Assembly: GCF_018130545.1 (NCBI RefSeq) | Contig: NZ_JAFCKF010000014.1 | Coordinates: forward strand, 55,945-119,944 | Source of the DNA: Bradyrhizobium tropiciagri | GTDB taxonomy: Bacteria > Pseudomonadota > Alphaproteobacteria > Rhizobiales > Xanthobacteraceae | Direction: 5' to 3' | DNA: 64,000 nt | Shown here: positions 25,665 to 34,773 of the stretch, piece by piece | Numbering within the stretch: the stretch's first letter is position 1 | How the letters are laid out: every line of letters starts with the position of its first letter | The notes under the pieces: generated by a model | What the model was told of the DNA's origin: nothing | Seen by the model: only the letters and a program-made list of their open reading frames with translations | Database searches by the model: none | Position numbers and translations under genes: made by a program

Positions 25665-26735
25665 TCATTCGTAAGGAAATTCCCCAAATAATCCGATCAT
25701 AAGATCGCCGTCGTAAAGGGAAAATGGAATCTCGACATAGTGGTCCGGATGGCGAGGCAAGGCGCGTCCGTCATTGGGACCGTTCTTGGTGTGTCCCCGA
25801 ATCTGCTCACCACTTTCCTTGATGTAGGGCAGCACGACCAGGCGGCCGTGATTGGTGGAGAGGATCGTCCCTTCCTTCCAGATCGTCGCGCCTTCGGACT
25901 CGCGCGTCGACGATGTCTCCTTGACCTGCCAGCCGATGCCACCATCGGGCTCGTACCAAAATACAATGCCATTTGAGACCAGCACTTGTTCGCCTCGCGC
26001 GAGAGCTTCGGCGAGCATCCGCTGAACGCTAGCGAGCTTCAGCAATTGATTAGCGCGGGGGAGTAGGATCTGCCGGATCTTGGCCTTTGTCTTTCCCCAA
26101 TGGGTGCTGGCGCTCAGACCGAATCCGTTGGCGATCTTAGCGCGTTCGGCGATCTGCGCGGCCCTCTCGCCGGCCGGATAGGGTTTTGACCAAACGCCAT
26201 TCGGGGCCAAGTATAGAAGGACGTAGCGCCATTGGTTGCCTGAGCGTCCCACCTTGGCCACTTTCAGATACGGCATTGTGGCCAGTTGTTCGGCAAGGTC
26301 CTGACGATAGCGCTCGGAGTCCGGCGCGAGTTTCAGGGCGGTGGCGTCCGGCCGCCCGTCATCAGCGTGTCGGCGCAAGGCTTCGGCCAACATCAATGCT
26401 TCTTCGTCTTGCAGGCGCTGTTTCGCTTGCAGGGCCTTGTCGATCTTGAGTTCGAGCGATCGCTTGACAACGGGGTCCATGGTCCGCACGGAGAGTGCCT
26501 GCCGCAAGGTTGGATTGAGTGCATTGGCGGCCGCGATGGCAGCCTCGCGATCGGGATAGCGGTCCATAAAGACGCTGTCGTTTTCTCCCGGCACCATGCG
26601 CTCGCGCCAGATCGGCGCCAGTTCGCCCTTGTCGATGAGCTCCTGCATCAACCAGCGCTCGAACAGGGGGCGGTAGTGGGGCCAGACGGCCAGGACGATA
26701 TCGGATGCCCGTTTCAGCTCGGACCATTTCACCAT
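25665..26735 (-). CDS. Hypothetical protein (356 aa)
   Basis: It is a full-length, natural-looking soluble protein with no motif I can name. The N-terminal part is helical (SDIVLAVWPHYRPLFERWLM), the middle is rich in long helices, and the C-terminal third looks like a beta-domain (GTILSTNHGRLVVLPYIKES, HYVEIPFSLYDGD). It lies 154 bases downstream of the nuclease-like gene of the hip operon on the same strand and may belong to that unit. Function unknown. Confidence 0.72.
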   Translation of the reverse strand: MVKWSELKRASDIVLAVWPHYRPLFERWLMQELIDKGELAPIWRERMVPGENDSVFMDRYPDREAAIAAANALNPTLRQALSVRTMDPVVKRSLELKIDKALQAKQRLQDEEALMLAEALRRHADDGRPDATALKLAPDSERYRQDLAEQLATMPYLKVAKVGRSGNQWRYVLLYLAPNGVWSKPYPAGERAAQIAERAKIANGFGLSASTHWGKTKAKIRQILLPRANQLLKLASVQRMLAEALARGEQVLVSNGIVFWYEPDGGIGWQVKETSSTRESEGATIWKEGTILSTNHGRLVVLPYIKESGEQIRGHTKNGPNDGRALPRHPDHYVEIPFSLYDGDLMIGLFGEFPYE

Positions 26736-26889
26736 AAGGGGTCGCCTCCAACGCGAGGCCGCATGGCGTGAAGCGGCATCATTATGCGGTATTCTTTTTG
26801 CCGCGACCGGATATTGGCAATCCAGTTTTCAAGGCGGCAATTTTCGGTTCGATTGCCATCATTTTGATGGTTATGGACGTGTCACCGGA

Positions 26890-28014
26890 TCAGGTGCTCC
26901 CCTTGATACGCCGATCCTCACCGATGGGAATGATCCAGCCGCCGGCGCGATCCGGCCGCGCAAATTCATCCGGTCGTCCCGTCTGGATCACGCGGGCGCG
27001 GACCGCCTGCGGTTCCGCGTCGATGGCCGCGCGGATGAGGTCGCGATCGATGCCGACGAAGACCGGGCGGAGGTTGAGGCGGGCGAGTGTCTCCTGATCG
27101 GCCGGCGCAACGTCGGCTTCCGTGACCGGTCCCGCACGGGTGACGACACCACCGATCAGCCCGCCCAAGGCGGTCGCCTTCTCCACCTCCCTTACCGGCG
27201 CAGCATCGAGCAGCGCCTTGGCGCGGCCGAGGTCGTCCTGGAGCCTTTGCGGGAATGGCTGATGCGTGAGGCGCTGGAGCGCGCCTGCCAGTTCGGCGTG
27301 GCCGAGTGGCTTGATCAGGTTGGCAATATGCAGACGAAGGAGACCGATGAAGAGCGACTCCTGATCTTCCGGTTCGATGGGATCGCCTTCGTCAACGGGA
27401 TCGCGCGCCGAGAGAAAGGCGTCGCTTGGGCCTGAGGTAGCCATTCCCCAACGCGTCGCGATCGCGATGCGCTTCACGCTGACTTCGCGGTCCTTCACCG
27501 TAACGTCTATTCGCTTTGCTTGCGCCCATGCGCGATCGAGCGCTTTGGCCGGGCCTCCGACATCGTGACAGCCTTTCGCTTCGGCGACCGTCAGGGAGGA
27601 CAGGTCGGAGGCACAAGCGATCCAGTCGGGCAGGTCGCCGCGGGCCAGGCGCTTGACCTTGATCTTCTTGCGGCGATCCAGGTCGATGATGCGGCTGCCG
27701 AGATGGGCGAAGATGGAGAGCTTGAAATAGCGTTCCAGATAAGCGCGTGCGACGAAGCGCCCAAACAGACCGGAGAGGGCGACTTTTACTTCTCGTGCCT
27801 GTCCGAGCGGCTCTTTGAAAATAAGCGGCGTCCCGGCGCCGGTCGGTGTCAGCAGCGTATCCAGGATGGACCAGGCGCCGTAAGCCGTGCCGGGCGTCTG
27901 CAAGACCTCTCGGATGCCGGCATCCTCGATGTCCGAGACCTCGAGGTCGACGGTCGGCCCGCTAACAGGGCTTTCCGCGGGTGGATCGAAGCTGTGAAGG
28001 AGCGTTCTGGTCAC
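26890..28014 (-). CDS. Restriction-endonuclease-like protein coupled to hipA
   Basis: The protein has 374 aa. A PD-(D/E)xK-like arrangement can be read: P129-D130, then E145-A-K147 in LTVAEAKG, with hydrophobic strands on both sides. A further domain of about 200 residues follows without a named motif. The start ATG at 28014 overlaps the hipA stop by 4 bases (ATGA), so the protein is translationally coupled to the HipA kinase. A nuclease as third gene of a hipBA operon is not the classical two-gene layout. The catalytic assignment is based only on motif spacing. Confidence 0.72.
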   Translation of the reverse strand: MTRTLLHSFDPPAESPVSGPTVDLEVSDIEDAGIREVLQTPGTAYGAWSILDTLLTPTGAGTPLIFKEPLGQAREVKVALSGLFGRFVARAYLERYFKLSIFAHLGSRIIDLDRRKKIKVKRLARGDLPDWIACASDLSSLTVAEAKGCHDVGGPAKALDRAWAQAKRIDVTVKDREVSVKRIAIATRWGMATSGPSDAFLSARDPVDEGDPIEPEDQESLFIGLLRLHIANLIKPLGHAELAGALQRLTHQPFPQRLQDDLGRAKALLDAAPVREVEKATALGGLIGGVVTRAGPVTEADVAPADQETLARLNLRPVFVGIDRDLIRAAIDAEPQAVRARVIQTGRPDEFARPDRAGGWIIPIGEDRRIKGST

Positions 28015-29258
28015 AGCGCGAGCGCCCGTTTCAGGTCGTCGTGCTCAAAGGCGCTGGCCATGCGGCTGATCTCGGCCGACCGGGCGCCGACGGCCTTGGC
28101 GATGTTGCGCCAGGTCGCGGTGACGGTTGCGACCTCTTTTATGATCGTGCGGGCTTGCGCCAGCGTCAGCCCGAAATATTCCGACGCGGCCTCGAGCAGA
28201 TCAAGCGAGCAGGTGCCTTCGTCGAGATCGATGTTCGTGGTCAATACGCGCGCCTTGACGTCTGTTGGCACGGGATTGAGATCATAGGCCGGAGAGAGCG
28301 ACCACCCGGCTTTTCCCAGCCAGAGGAAGCCGTGGTTGCGCAAATGGTCGTCGACATTGGAGATCAGGACGCTGAAGACGACGCGTCGATAGAGGGCATG
28401 AGCGTCGGTCTTTCCCTGCGCGCCATGCTGCGTGAGGGCGTCGACGATCTCGGGATAGCTACCGCGCTCGCCATCCTTGGCGCCCATCATCGCCATGGCT
28501 GACAGGAAAGGAATGCGGGTCGCGCCATCGCGATCGAAGCGTCGCGACAACATGACCGCTTTGCCGGCCACTTCGATGAGTTCGTGTTGCGGGGTGGCGA
28601 TGCCGGCCTGGCCGGCCAGACGCAACGCGATCTCCTCCCAAGTCTCCATGCTGTAGTCGTCGGTCTCCTTCGGAAACTTGGCGATGGAGAGATGGCCGTG
28701 CTGGTCGACGACCGAGGCCTTCGGCCGCGCGCCGCCGAGGGAGGAGCCGGGTGCGAAGATGAGCTGAAGGTCTTCCTCCGTTTCCTCGTCCCGGAGAATG
28801 CGCTCGGTGATCTGCAGCAGCCGGCCGAGTTCGATCAGGGCCGGTACACCGGCGCGGATCGGCGCCTGGAAGGGGTCTTCGCCGACCCAGCGGAATCGGA
28901 GCGCGCCGAGCCGGGTCTCGTCGGCGACGCCGAGCAGATAATCGCTTTCCGCAAGCGTGCGGACAGCGCGGCCTTCGCGATCGGCGAGGCGGCGCTCGGC
29001 GCGCTGCATGAGACGGCGGCCCCAGGTGTCTGGCGCGGAGTCGCCGATGGAGCCGAAGGTTGCGAGACCCGCAGGGGGAGCGAAGGTGCCACGGGTGAGG
29101 GCGAGGGCAGGCTCCAGCGAGAACCGGTCCGGGTCGCCAAGCCATGCAGCATCATACTCGAAGAGAATGGTCTCCGAGCCGCGAACCTGATTACTCCTCG
29201 CCAGGCCGATGCGCCGTGTGGTGCCGTTCAGATCGATATGGACCTCGAAATCAGCCAT
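28011..29258 (-). CDS. hipA: HipA-family serine/threonine kinase toxin
   Basis: The protein has 415 aa. The HipA N-terminal subdomain (LARSNQVRGSETILFEYD) is followed by the kinase core. The regulatory loop GSSLGGARPKA carries the serine that is autophosphorylated in known HipA, the lysine lies in HLSIAKFP, the catalytic loop is SNVDDHLRNHGFL, and the metal-binding segment is LSPAYDLNPVP. Known HipA toxins phosphorylate glutamyl-tRNA synthetase and stop growth. ATG 29258 is chosen because conserved sequence begins there; it overlaps hipB by 8 bases. Confidence 0.9.
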   Translation of the reverse strand: MADFEVHIDLNGTTRRIGLARSNQVRGSETILFEYDAAWLGDPDRFSLEPALALTRGTFAPPAGLATFGSIGDSAPDTWGRRLMQRAERRLADREGRAVRTLAESDYLLGVADETRLGALRFRWVGEDPFQAPIRAGVPALIELGRLLQITERILRDEETEEDLQLIFAPGSSLGGARPKASVVDQHGHLSIAKFPKETDDYSMETWEEIALRLAGQAGIATPQHELIEVAGKAVMLSRRFDRDGATRIPFLSAMAMMGAKDGERGSYPEIVDALTQHGAQGKTDAHALYRRVVFSVLISNVDDHLRNHGFLWLGKAGWSLSPAYDLNPVPTDVKARVLTTNIDLDEGTCSLDLLEAASEYFGLTLAQARTIIKEVATVTATWRNIAKAVGARSAEISRMASAFEHDDLKRALAL

Positions 29259-29586
29259 CGCGTGAGGCTCCGGTCTTGCGTTTGAGGTGGACATGCTTGG
29301 GCAATGCGGCGCTGGCGAGCGCCTGTCCGACGCTGTCGTTGCCGATGTCGGCAATCTGGCTCAGACCGTCGAGCAGACCTAGCGCCTGAAGGACGCCGGC
29401 ATAGATGCCAATGCTGACGTTGGTGTCGCCGGCCTCGACTCTTTGCAGGGTTGAGCGCGACGTGAAGGCCCGCTCGGCAACGACTGCCATCGGCAGCCGT
29501 CGGCGCCGACGGGCGTCGTGGATGTCGGCGCCGAGCTTGCGCAGCGCCCGCCGGACGGCGGCGGGAGGATTGTGGGGGGTCGGCAT
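29251..29586 (-). CDS. hipB: HipB-family XRE antitoxin
   Basis: The protein has 111 aa. The Cro/C1 helix-turn-helix lies at residues 15-70 (LGADIHDARRRRRLPMAVVAERAFTS ... LQRVEAGDTNVSIGIYAGVL). A basic C-terminal tail follows. It is the first gene of the operon and, in known systems, binds HipA and represses the promoter. A perfect 9-bp inverted repeat lies just upstream of the start. Confidence 0.88.
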   Translation of the reverse strand: MPTPHNPPAAVRRALRKLGADIHDARRRRRLPMAVVAERAFTSRSTLQRVEAGDTNVSIGIYAGVLQALGLLDGLSQIADIGNDSVGQALASAALPKHVHLKRKTGASRDG

Positions 29587-29598
29587 TTGAAGCCTTCA

Positions 29599-29625
29599 TG
29601 CTACATATTTGAAAGTTATGTAGCA
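29599..29625. promoter_or_regulatory. hip operator: perfect 9-bp inverted repeat
   Basis: TGCTACATA at 29599-29607 and TATGTAGCA at 29617-29625 are exact reverse complements with a 9-base spacer, beginning 13 bases upstream of the hipB start. The A/T-rich dyad stands out from the GC-rich background and is the expected autoregulation site for HipB. Confidence 0.7.
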
Positions 29626-29775
29626 CGAAGCTTACAATTCTCATAGAGGAGCTTGAGGTTAACAAAGTCCCAATTCCAGCCCATCCCAGGCTTGGGAAAT
29701 CGGGGGATAAAATCGGCGGCCCTTGACAACAAACGGTGCCCTTCCCATCTTCACTACTCTCAATGAGGATAAAAA

Positions 29776-30336
29776 GTGAAGCTGTCGATTGTTGTTTTGG
29801 CCGGTGGCGAACCGGTGCTCAGCGGGGTGCAAGCCGGCCGTCAGCTCCTGGGGAAGCTGGTCGCCGCCGCGCGCCCGCCCGCCGATCCGGAGCCCGCCTA
29901 TCTGGATTTCGATGGCGTCACCGTCGCGACCGCCTCCTTCCTGCGCGAGGGTGTGATCGCTTTCCGCGATCACGCGCGCGCCACTTTGCCGGGGCTTTAC
30001 CCGGTTATCGCCAATGCCTCGCCGTCGGTGAGCGAGGAGCTCGAATTTTTCCTGCGGCATCGCAAGGACGCGATGTGGGTTTGTCGCCTGACGCCGACGG
30101 GCGAGGTGCGTGATCCCAAGATTCTGGGTGAGCTCGATGAGGCGCATCGCTCGACCTTGGACCTCGTCGTGCGCCTCGGTACCGCAAGCGCACCGAGCCT
30201 TGCGGCGCAGAGCCAGGAGAGCTTGACGCCAACGGCCTGGAACAACCGTCTTTCGAGTCTGGCCGCGCGCGGTCTTCTGATCGAGCGCCGGTCGGGGAAA
30301 ACCAAAACCTTTGCACCTGTCTTGGAGGTCGTGTGA
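29776..30336 (+). CDS. STAS-like domain protein (DUF4325 type)
   Basis: The protein has 186 aa. The segment YLDFDGVTVATASFLREGVI, followed by LEFFLRHRKD, is the STAS-like DUF4325 pattern, a fold related to anti-sigma-factor antagonists. A C-terminal winged-helix-like part (TAWNNRLSSLAARGLLIERR) may bind DNA or a partner. GTG at 29776 is preceded by GAGGA. It opens a three-gene operon, overlapping the next gene by one base. DUF4325 proteins usually occur with a GHKL ATPase; one is encoded convergently at 31808-32656. Confidence 0.75.
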   Translation: MKLSIVVLAGGEPVLSGVQAGRQLLGKLVAAARPPADPEPAYLDFDGVTVATASFLREGVIAFRDHARATLPGLYPVIANASPSVSEELEFFLRHRKDAMWVCRLTPTGEVRDPKILGELDEAHRSTLDLVVRLGTASAPSLAAQSQESLTPTAWNNRLSSLAARGLLIERRSGKTKTFAPVLEVV

Positions 30337-30686
30337 TGGGAATTGAATTCATCCGCAACGCCAGCGGCAAGCCCTACACCAAACGTTGGGCGAGGGGTGT
30401 CGACCGCATCAAGGCACCGACCTTGATGGATGTGAGCATCTCCGAGGAGAGCCGGACGCTCACCGCGAAGCTGACCGCGAAGGGAGCGGCATGTCAGGGC
30501 GCCACGGTGCTGGTCCAGTCGAAGGGTCCGGATCTGGTCGTGTTCGACGGCCTTCGTCAGGTCGCCAGTATCGCCAACGCGCCGCCCTCCGTACGAGCCG
30601 CTGTTGATGCGCGACAGGGCATGGCCCCGGCCGTCGTCGAGCGCGTCGGGATCCTCGGAGCGACTGCGGAGATCAAGCTCAAATGA
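30336..30686 (+). CDS. Hypothetical protein (116 aa)
   Basis: The start ATG overlaps the upstream stop (TGATG) behind GGAGG, and its own stop overlaps the next start (ATGA), so it is tightly coupled on both sides. The sequence (MGIEFIRNASGKPYTKRWARG ... AEIKLK) looks like a small beta-rich domain. No family is recognised. Its place between the STAS-like and Cys-rich genes suggests a structural or adaptor role. Confidence 0.7.
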   Translation: MGIEFIRNASGKPYTKRWARGVDRIKAPTLMDVSISEESRTLTAKLTAKGAACQGATVLVQSKGPDLVVFDGLRQVASIANAPPSVRAAVDARQGMAPAVVERVGILGATAEIKLK

Positions 30687-31960
30687 CCCGCCGCGCCCCG
30701 CAGGAGCCCACACGCGACTTCAAACCGTCCCATCGGCTTCGCGACGACGCCGCGCTGCATGCGACGTCGCTCGGCTGCGGTGGCTGCCCGGACTTCAAGA
30801 CCTGCGGAGGTCTGCACACCGATGCTGGCGTGTTCGACTGCAACGATTTCTGCTCGTGCGAGGATCGCAGCGTCTGCGACACCGTCTGCCGCAACAAGCC
30901 CGACCAGTTCTTTGAACGCTACCTGGAGACCGACGGCTTCGAGCTGGACTCGACGCCCCGGGTTGAGGCACTTGCGACGCCCGAACTGCCGTCTGTGATT
31001 CCGCTCATCGGACATAAATACAGCCGCAAGGCGGTGCTGAACGAACCGGTTGTCGCCGTTCCCTTGTATGAGCTGTTCCACATGCGAAGCGGCCAGCCGC
31101 ATGTTCGTACCAGTGCCGAGCTCGCCGCGCGCTTCCTCATCCCGGAAAACGCAACGGTCATCGCCTCCGGCGTCGACCGGGACATCAAGCTCGAGGCCTG
31201 GTGGGCGTTTGCCGACCGCGCGCGGATCATGTCGACGCTGCGCGATCTCGGGATTGCGCTGGTGACCGCGCCGAATTTCAGCATGTTCCTGAATGTGCCG
31301 CGGCCTGACAATCTGCACAGCATGAAGCGCATCGCGCTGGGCTGGGCCGAGATGATGATGGCCGGTATTCCGGCGGCACTTCACCTCAACGCGCGGACCG
31401 ATCAGGACTATGCCCGTTGGATGCGCTTCGTGCGGGAACGTCCGGAAGTCGAGATCGTCGCCTTCGAATTTCGGACCGGCGCCGGCGCGCCGTCCCGGAT
31501 CGACTGGCACGTCGATCGTCTCTGCCGGGTTGCCGACGCGGCGGGACGTCCGCTCACGCTCGTGGTGCGCGGGGGCGCCCAGGTTCTCCACCGCCTCAAC
31601 CGCCACTTTGGCCAAGTCATCCTGATCGAGACGGATGCCTTCGCCCGCACCCTCAAGCGCCGCCGGGCGGAGTTCACCGAGGCCGGCCGTCTGCGTTGGC
31701 CACGGATCTCTACCCCGAAGGGGGCGCCGCTCGACGAGCTGCTTGCCCACAACATCGTCACGAAGCGCACGGCGCTGCAGCTCTCCGACTTCGCGCCGGT
31801 GACACGGTCAGAGCGATCGGCCCGGAACACTCGCCGGTCGGCACAACACGCTGACGGTCAGGCCGGGCAGGGCAGCTTTCTGGCGCAGTTGGACGCGACC
31901 TTGGAGGCTCGGGCTGTGTCCACGGATCTCGAGCGCGTGATCGTCGCTGCGGAAACGTAG
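30683..31960 (+). CDS. Cys-rich DUF4417-like protein
   Basis: The protein has 425 aa. Residues 30-75 contain eight cysteines in about 40 residues (CGGCPDFKTCGG, DCNDFCSCEDRSVCDTVC), which suggests an Fe-S or zinc site. The central part has a TIM-barrel-like DUF4417 pattern: ALVTAPNFSMFLNVPRPDN, AEMMMAGIPAALHLNART, VAFEF. The C-terminal 50 residues are low in order and overlap the convergent GHKL gene by 153 bases. It is the last gene of the operon begun by the STAS-like protein. The enzymatic role is unknown. Confidence 0.75.
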   Translation: MTRRAPQEPTRDFKPSHRLRDDAALHATSLGCGGCPDFKTCGGLHTDAGVFDCNDFCSCEDRSVCDTVCRNKPDQFFERYLETDGFELDSTPRVEALATPELPSVIPLIGHKYSRKAVLNEPVVAVPLYELFHMRSGQPHVRTSAELAARFLIPENATVIASGVDRDIKLEAWWAFADRARIMSTLRDLGIALVTAPNFSMFLNVPRPDNLHSMKRIALGWAEMMMAGIPAALHLNARTDQDYARWMRFVRERPEVEIVAFEFRTGAGAPSRIDWHVDRLCRVADAAGRPLTLVVRGGAQVLHRLNRHFGQVILIETDAFARTLKRRRAEFTEAGRLRWPRISTPKGAPLDELLAHNIVTKRTALQLSDFAPVTRSERSARNTRRSAQHADGQAGQGSFLAQLDATLEARAVSTDLERVIVAAET

Positions 31961-32656
31961 ATCGCCATCATGGTTGGCCAGCGCGCGAAACATCTGACCC
32001 ATGCCGAAGCCGCAGCCGCTGTCGCGGCCGAATCGGGACTCGCCGTCGGCCACCGCGACCTTCAACGCCATGCCGGCGTCCTCGGTGCCGGCATAGTCCG
32101 CATGCGAGCGCAGGCTCGCCAGCACGCCGATCCCGTTATCGCTGACAACGACTTCGAACGTGCCCGGAAGCGCGGCGAAGGCAACAAGGCCGGTGCACGC
32201 CGTCTCGCTGTGACGGAAGACATTGTCCTGGAGTTCGCCGAGCGCGCCGACAATCTCGGCCGCGATCCGCGCGGGGAAGCCGGCGGCGAGGGCAGCCTGA
32301 TCGGCCCGGCTCGCCCAAAGCTGCCAAAGGTCCGATCGCTCGCCATCCGCGCCGAGCCGCTGGAGCGGGAAGACGCCGGCCTGTGCCTTCTTCTCGGTGC
32401 CGGTCACCGTGTCACGGTCGAGCGCGGCTTCAATTGTCGCGACGAATGGCGCTTCGAGCGCAACGGACGCAAAGGCTGCGGGATATCGCCGTCGCGCGCG
32501 TACGAGTTCGACCAGGGGGCCGATCTGTCCCGATCGCTGCACGCGAATGGGCCCGAGACCGGGCAAGCCGCCGCTCTCAGCTGCAAAAAGCAGTTCGTCG
32601 GCGGCCTCGAAGTCGCCGATGACCGTCTCCCCCGGTGTCTCCTCTTCCGGCTCCAT
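31808..32656 (-). CDS. GHKL ATPase / anti-sigma-type kinase
   Basis: The protein has 282 aa. The N-terminal half is helical without a named motif. The C-terminal half is a GHKL fold: N-box GELQDNVFRHSE, G1-like VVSDNGIGVLASL, and the final box CGFGMGQMFRALANHDGD. It lacks a phosphorylatable H-box, so it resembles the stand-alone ATPases paired with STAS proteins. ATG 32656 is used; an ATG at 32701 is possible. It is convergent with the STAS/DUF4417 operon and divergent (159-base gap) from the OLD/helicase operon, so it sits exactly between the two units. Confidence 0.75.
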   Translation of the reverse strand: MEPEEETPGETVIGDFEAADELLFAAESGGLPGLGPIRVQRSGQIGPLVELVRARRRYPAAFASVALEAPFVATIEAALDRDTVTGTEKKAQAGVFPLQRLGADGERSDLWQLWASRADQAALAAGFPARIAAEIVGALGELQDNVFRHSETACTGLVAFAALPGTFEVVVSDNGIGVLASLRSHADYAGTEDAGMALKVAVADGESRFGRDSGCGFGMGQMFRALANHDGDLRFRSDDHALEIRGHSPSLQGRVQLRQKAALPGLTVSVLCRPASVPGRSL

Positions 32657-32815
32657 GGCCCCCGATCTTGCCCGCCAGCGCCGGCAGGGCGTCATCCTCA
32701 TGAAGCACGCGGTCCAGAACCACCTTGATAACAGATGAAGGCTGAGTTCGCCTCCTGATTGCGCGCTTTTGGCAAGAATGGATCGCCGGGCCGCACCGAA
32801 ATTTGTGGATTTCTT

Positions 32816-34771
32816 ATGTATCTCGAACGACTTCTTCTGACGAATTTCCGGTGCTTTGGACCACAGACGACGACCATCGACATGGCGCGGGGCCTCACCG
32901 CCTTCGTGGGCGTCAATGGCTCAGGCAAGACTGCGGTGATGCAGGCGATGCTGAGGCTGTTTGGCGTCACACCCGAGCATCGACGGTTGCGCCGGCAGGA
33001 TTTCCATGTGCCCAGTGCTGAAGCCGGTGCCCCGCTCGAACGAGAGTTCGTGGTCGAGGCCATTCTGGCTTTTCCGGAGCTTGATGGCGCAGACGGCCAC
33101 GCCGCCGTGCCCGAGTTCTTTCATCAAATGGCCTGCGAGGAAGATGGGCGGTTGAAATGCCGACTGCGGCTCGAAGGACGCTGGACCGACGACGGTTCGC
33201 TCGAAGGCGTGATTGAACAGAAGTATCAGGCCATCCGTGCGCTCGGCATTTTCGCGGATGGCGATCGCTCGGATCTGCGTCCGACTGACCGCGCCCGCAT
33301 TCAGATGATCTACGTGCCCGCGAGCCGGGACGGCTCTTCTCAGGTTAGCGCTTTCCTGCGTGGTCGCCTGTGGCGCGCGATCACCTGGTCTCAGGATATG
33401 AAGGACGTCTTCCTTGACGCCGGGGGTCGCCTCAATGGTGCCTTTGGCAATGAGGCAGCCGTTGATCTCGTTTCTGAGGCGGTGGAACGGCGCTGGCAGC
33501 AGGTGCACAGCGCAGGCACTGACACAAAGCCGGTGTTCCGGCCTGTTGATCTGCGTTTCCAAGAGTTCATCCGCAAGGTTGAGGTGGTGTTTCATCCCGA
33601 CGAGGAAGGGCGCGACCGCGGGCTGGAGGATCTGAGCGACGGCCAGCGGTCGCTCTTCCATCTCGCGATGACCGCCGCGACCCTCGATGTCGAAGGCCGG
33701 ATCGCCGACGGCACGGCCGGCGCCGCATTCCGGGCCGGCAGCATTCCGTTGCCTGCCCTGACCGTCATCGCGGTCGAAGAGCCCGAGAACAATCTCGCGC
33801 CCTTTTATCTGTCGCGCATTGTCCGCCAGATCGAGGAATTGACCGCCACGGGACGGGCGCAGGCCTTCGTCTCAAGCCATTCGGCGAGCATCCTCGCCCG
33901 CGTTGATCCCGGCCATGTCCGGCACTTCCGGCTGGAGCCGGCCGATCGGACCGCCCGCGTCAGGGGCATTCGGCTTCCCGAGAATGACGAAGACGCCGCC
34001 AAGTTTGTGCGGGAAGCCGTTCGCACGTACCCCGAGCTCTATTTCGCACGGTTCGTCATTCTCGGTGAGGGCGCGTCGGAGGAGGTGGTCTTGCCGCGCC
34101 TCGCGGAGGCACTAGACCTTCCGATCGATCGGTCGTTCGTCGCGATGGTGCCGCTGGGCGGCCGCCACGTAAATCATCTCTGGCGATTGCTGAGCGACCT
34201 CGCGATACCCTACGCCACGCTCCTCGATCTCGATTGGGGACGCGACGGCGGTGGTTGGGGCCGGATCAAGACGACCTGCGAGCAGTTGCTGGCGATTGGG
34301 CGGACCTCAACTGAGGTCTTCGGAGCCGAGCTCGGCGTTGCCGAGATTGCGGTGCGGCTTGCCGAACTCGCAGCGCGCGATCCGCGCGACACCGCGGGTT
34401 TGATGCAATCCATTAATGCGCTCCGGCCTTTCGGCGTCTTCTTCTCTGCGCCGCTCGATCTCGATTATTCGCTGCTTACGGCGTTTTTTGCGGCCTACCA
34501 GCAGCTGGAGCCCGGCATGCGCGGACCACGCGCCGGGGAGCCGCGGCCGGCTGTACTCGGCGATGAAGGTCTGCCGGCGCTTTACGATGCGCAATATGAT
34601 GCGTTGCTGCTTTGGTATCGATATCTCTTTCTAGGTCGTGGCAAGCCCAGCACCCATGTGCGCGTTCTGGCCCGGCTCGATATGCAGACCCTGAAAGCTG
34701 GCATTCCGGAAGAGCTGAGGGCGCTTCTCAATCATGTCATCGCCGCGATCGGCGTCGTGCCGGTGAGGTGA
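32816..34771 (+). CDS. OLD-family ATPase/nuclease (Gabija GajA-like)
   Basis: The protein has 651 aa. The ABC/RecF-type ATPase domain comes first: Walker A VGVNGSGKT at 31-39, signature-like LSDGQRSLFH, Walker B VIAVEEPENN, then HSASIL. The Toprim domain follows: E418 in ILGEGASEE and D471/D473 in LLDLDWG. A C-terminal helical domain of about 130 residues completes it. OLD nucleases next to a UvrD-like helicase define Gabija-type anti-phage systems and class 2 OLD. The helicase start is 2 bases after the stop. The start ATG at 32816 begins the classic MYLERLLLTNFRCF strand. Confidence 0.87.
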   Translation: MYLERLLLTNFRCFGPQTTTIDMARGLTAFVGVNGSGKTAVMQAMLRLFGVTPEHRRLRRQDFHVPSAEAGAPLEREFVVEAILAFPELDGADGHAAVPEFFHQMACEEDGRLKCRLRLEGRWTDDGSLEGVIEQKYQAIRALGIFADGDRSDLRPTDRARIQMIYVPASRDGSSQVSAFLRGRLWRAITWSQDMKDVFLDAGGRLNGAFGNEAAVDLVSEAVERRWQQVHSAGTDTKPVFRPVDLRFQEFIRKVEVVFHPDEEGRDRGLEDLSDGQRSLFHLAMTAATLDVEGRIADGTAGAAFRAGSIPLPALTVIAVEEPENNLAPFYLSRIVRQIEELTATGRAQAFVSSHSASILARVDPGHVRHFRLEPADRTARVRGIRLPENDEDAAKFVREAVRTYPELYFARFVILGEGASEEVVLPRLAEALDLPIDRSFVAMVPLGGRHVNHLWRLLSDLAIPYATLLDLDWGRDGGGWGRIKTTCEQLLAIGRTSTEVFGAELGVAEIAVRLAELAARDPRDTAGLMQSINALRPFGVFFSAPLDLDYSLLTAFFAAYQQLEPGMRGPRAGEPRPAVLGDEGLPALYDAQYDALLLWYRYLFLGRGKPSTHVRVLARLDMQTLKAGIPEELRALLNHVIAAIGVVPVR

Positions 34772-34773
34772 TA

